A stretch of DNA of 16,363 nucleotides from HGM05190 sp964394205 (GTDB lineage Bacteria > Bacteroidota > Bacteroidia > Bacteroidales > Muribaculaceae): assembly GCA_964394205.1 (NCBI GenBank), contig CAYMVS010000050.1, forward strand, positions 1-16,363, written 5' to 3'. The position numbers and the translations under genes are program-made. The notes beneath the pieces were generated by a model. The model ran no database searches and was not told the origin of the DNA. It saw nothing but the letters and a program-made list of their open reading frames with translations. Shown here in pieces: positions 14,728 to 16,363 of this stretch. Position 1 is the stretch's first letter. Each line of letters begins with the position of its first letter.

Positions 14728-16239
14728 ATGAAACTTAAATCGATAGCCATTGCACTGCTTGCAGTCGCAACAATGATGGGGGCGCAAAATGCCAAAGCGG
14801 CACGCGCTGAAACATATTATGATTCAAAAAGCCACATTATCGGCGTGAGCGGCGACTACAACGCCCTCAGCAGCCGTCTTGGCAACACCAAACTGGTTCC
14901 CAACTACCCCAAGGGGAATCTGACATTAAGGGTTCCCGCCCCCGAGGAGGGTAAAAAATTCTCCAAATCACAGATTCAAAGCGCTGAGTTTGAGCTAAAT
15001 CAAAATAATGCCGGCAAGTATGTGCTCCAATTCTTGATGAACTATGACGGCAGAAGAATCAACGAGAATCTGCTTCAACAACGAGCCATCAGAAACGTCA
15101 CGGCAGCCGACATCGAGCGCGCCCAAGAGAGTCTCATCGACAAGGAGACACTGCTCAAAGAGGACGTGCTCCCCATCCTGAGCCACAACTACATCTACTT
15201 TGAAAACGAGGTTAAAGGTGGCAAGGTGGCCTACATGATTTTCCATGTCGACATTGACCAGGAGATCATGGACCAGGTGTATAACAGCTGGGAGAATATG
15301 CACAACTTCAGCAAGATCAACCCCAAGGTCACATTTGTCGCCGGAGGTATCTGTGACAATAACCCTCAGAAATTTCAGGCACAGCTGGCCAACAAAATCT
15401 CCGACTTTGCCACCCGCGGCCAACTCATCACCCGCTCGCGCGCCAACATCACGGCAGCCGACGGCGCTCGCGTTGGCGACCGCGTCATCATCTACCGCCA
15501 GCAGATGGATAAGAACGGAAATTTCTACAGCAAGCGCATCGCCCGCGGCCGCATCTCGGGCTGGGATGGCGACAAGGCTCACTTCTTCCGCATCGCCGGT
15601 AACGCCGGCAATGCCAAAAATGGCGACATGGCTGTTGTGAGCCGTGACAAACGGTGGTCAACCGGCATCGAGGCAACCTATCAGCCCCACCTCTACGGTT
15701 TCTCAATCACCGGCGACCACTCGGGTAGTTTCCACAAGTCGGGTTTCTTCAACCATTTCATCTTTGAGATCGGCATGGCGATGACCGACAAGCCCGATGC
15801 CAACTGGCAATATCCCGGCCCGTTTGACGAGTTCTACACCGAAGACCTCCAGGATATCGATTTCAAAGCACCTGTGTTTTTCAACCTTGGATTCGGATAT
15901 GGCCTTAGCAAGACTTTTATCGGTCTGTTTGAACTGATGCCCTACTTTGAGGTGCAGGGACAGTATGCCTACTGCGCCAACAAAGACCTCCTCAAAAACG
16001 ACCACAGCAACAAAGAGGGCATTGGCGGCTTTGCTGTTCGCATCCCTGTCGGGCTCCGTTTCAGCATCAACATCGCCTACCCCGTGCAGTTTACGGCAGC
16101 TGCCGGCTATGCTTTCAACTTTGGCTTTGACGGCCATAACCGCAACAGCAACTGGAGCTTGGTTCAAGACATGTGTGACATGCACGACATCGACCGCAAA
16201 GGTTTCTTCGCCCAAGCCGGTATACGTTGGCATTTCTAA
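14728..16239 (+). CDS. Outer-membrane beta-barrel protein with internal SH3/FlgT-like domain
   Basis: A 503-residue exported protein (signal peptide, cleavage near AKA, residue 24). The N-terminal domain (about 28-215) has strands and helices; LRVPAPEEGKKFSKSQIQSA is its clearest landmark. A second domain (about 225-295) reads GARVGDRVIIYRQQMDKNGN, then IARGRISGWDGDKAHFFRIAG and GDMAVVSRD. Paired G-D-x-V segments around a turn are typical of the SH3-like C-terminal domain of FlgT and related envelope assembly proteins. The rest (about 305-503) alternates short amphipathic strands (VFFNLGFGYGLSKTFIGLF, IPVGLRFSINIAYPVQFTAA) and ends in AGIRWHF; the terminal aromatic is the usual beta-barrel signal recognised by BAM. 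The product is probably the outer-membrane anchor of a complex with the three upstream proteins. A hairpin terminator follows 33 bases later. Confidence 0.78.
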   Translation: MKLKSIAIALLAVATMMGAQNAKAARAETYYDSKSHIIGVSGDYNALSSRLGNTKLVPNYPKGNLTLRVPAPEEGKKFSKSQIQSAEFELNQNNAGKYVLQFLMNYDGRRINENLLQQRAIRNVTAADIERAQESLIDKETLLKEDVLPILSHNYIYFENEVKGGKVAYMIFHVDIDQEIMDQVYNSWENMHNFSKINPKVTFVAGGICDNNPQKFQAQLANKISDFATRGQLITRSRANITAADGARVGDRVIIYRQQMDKNGNFYSKRIARGRISGWDGDKAHFFRIAGNAGNAKNGDMAVVSRDKRWSTGIEATYQPHLYGFSITGDHSGSFHKSGFFNHFIFEIGMAMTDKPDANWQYPGPFDEFYTEDLQDIDFKAPVFFNLGFGYGLSKTFIGLFELMPYFEVQGQYAYCANKDLLKNDHSNKEGIGGFAVRIPVGLRFSINIAYPVQFTAAAGYAFNFGFDGHNRNSNWSLVQDMCDMHDIDRKGFFAQAGIRWHF

Positions 16240-16271
16240 CCTGTCGGTTTTCAGAGCATAATAAAATCATC

Positions 16272-16304
16272 AGAGGCTGTGTCAAAATTGATGACGCAGC
16301 CTCT
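16272..16304 (+). terminator. Hairpin terminator after the exported-protein block
   Basis: AGAGGCTGTGTC (16272-16283) pairs with GACGCAGCCTCT (16293-16304) in a 12-bp stem (one G-T pair) with a 9-base loop. It lies 33 bases after the stop of the last gene. The downstream bases are AAATACG, so the T-run is missing on this strand; on the minus strand the stem is followed by TTTTAT and could serve converging transcription. The final 59 bases of the window hold nothing else I can identify. Confidence 0.7.
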
Positions 16305-16363
16305 AAATACGTGAGTTCGGGATAATGATGCCGTAAATCCAATCTGTGAGAATACGCATACAG

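Noticed and set aside
1..16363. CRISPR array, insertion sequence or prophage
   Set aside because: No regularly spaced repeats, transposase or integrase motifs, or phage genes are present.

Overview
The window looks like chromosomal DNA of a Bacteroidales bacterium, probably a Muribaculaceae-type gut commensal. Three things point there: moderately G+C-rich coding DNA beside AT-rich intergenic gaps; starts without Shine-Dalgarno sequences; and several matches to the Bacteroidetes primary-sigma promoter (-33 TTTG, -7 TAnnTTTG). The family assignment is inference. The phylum-level call is firm from the promoter style and from the RprX/RprY-like pair, GlnS, and Bacteroidales-type exported proteins.

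Layout. Bases 1-535 have no convincing gene. They hold a cluster of short GC-rich hairpins and small open frames, all lying downstream of the minus-strand pair glnS (3735-2029) and a TPR-repeat protein gene (2017-536). These two sit 11 bases apart and form a likely operon. From 3736 on everything reads rightward: nhaA (Na+/H+ antiporter), a two-component system of RprX/RprY type (histidine kinase then OmpR-family regulator, 15 bases apart), an FtsX/LolE-like ABC permease, rsfS (ribosomal silencing factor) and ftsH (membrane AAA+ zinc protease).

After a 321-base gap with a promoter-like site, the last 4 kb hold four consecutive genes, all encoding exported proteins. They are an LPP20-like small protein or lipoprotein, a DUF6175-like protein, a CsgG/TolB-like protein with a helical charged tail, and an outer-membrane beta-barrel protein carrying an internal SH3/FlgT-like GD-V domain. 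A strong hairpin closes the block at 16272-16304. I read this as one cell-envelope complex with no assigned function, and it is the most interesting system in the window.

The most informative regulatory DNA is upstream of the kinase gene: a full primary-sigma promoter overlapped by a sigma-54-like -24/-12 element, an exact 11-base direct repeat across the -7/start region, and a palindrome just before the ORF. The ABC permease promoter is embedded in a 17-bp inverted repeat. The exported-protein block has three helically phased TTACA repeats upstream of its -7 box. Several starts were corrected or chosen by reasoning: rsfS at 9260 rather than a TTG inside its own promoter, ftsH at 9673, and a TTG start at 7865 for the permease.
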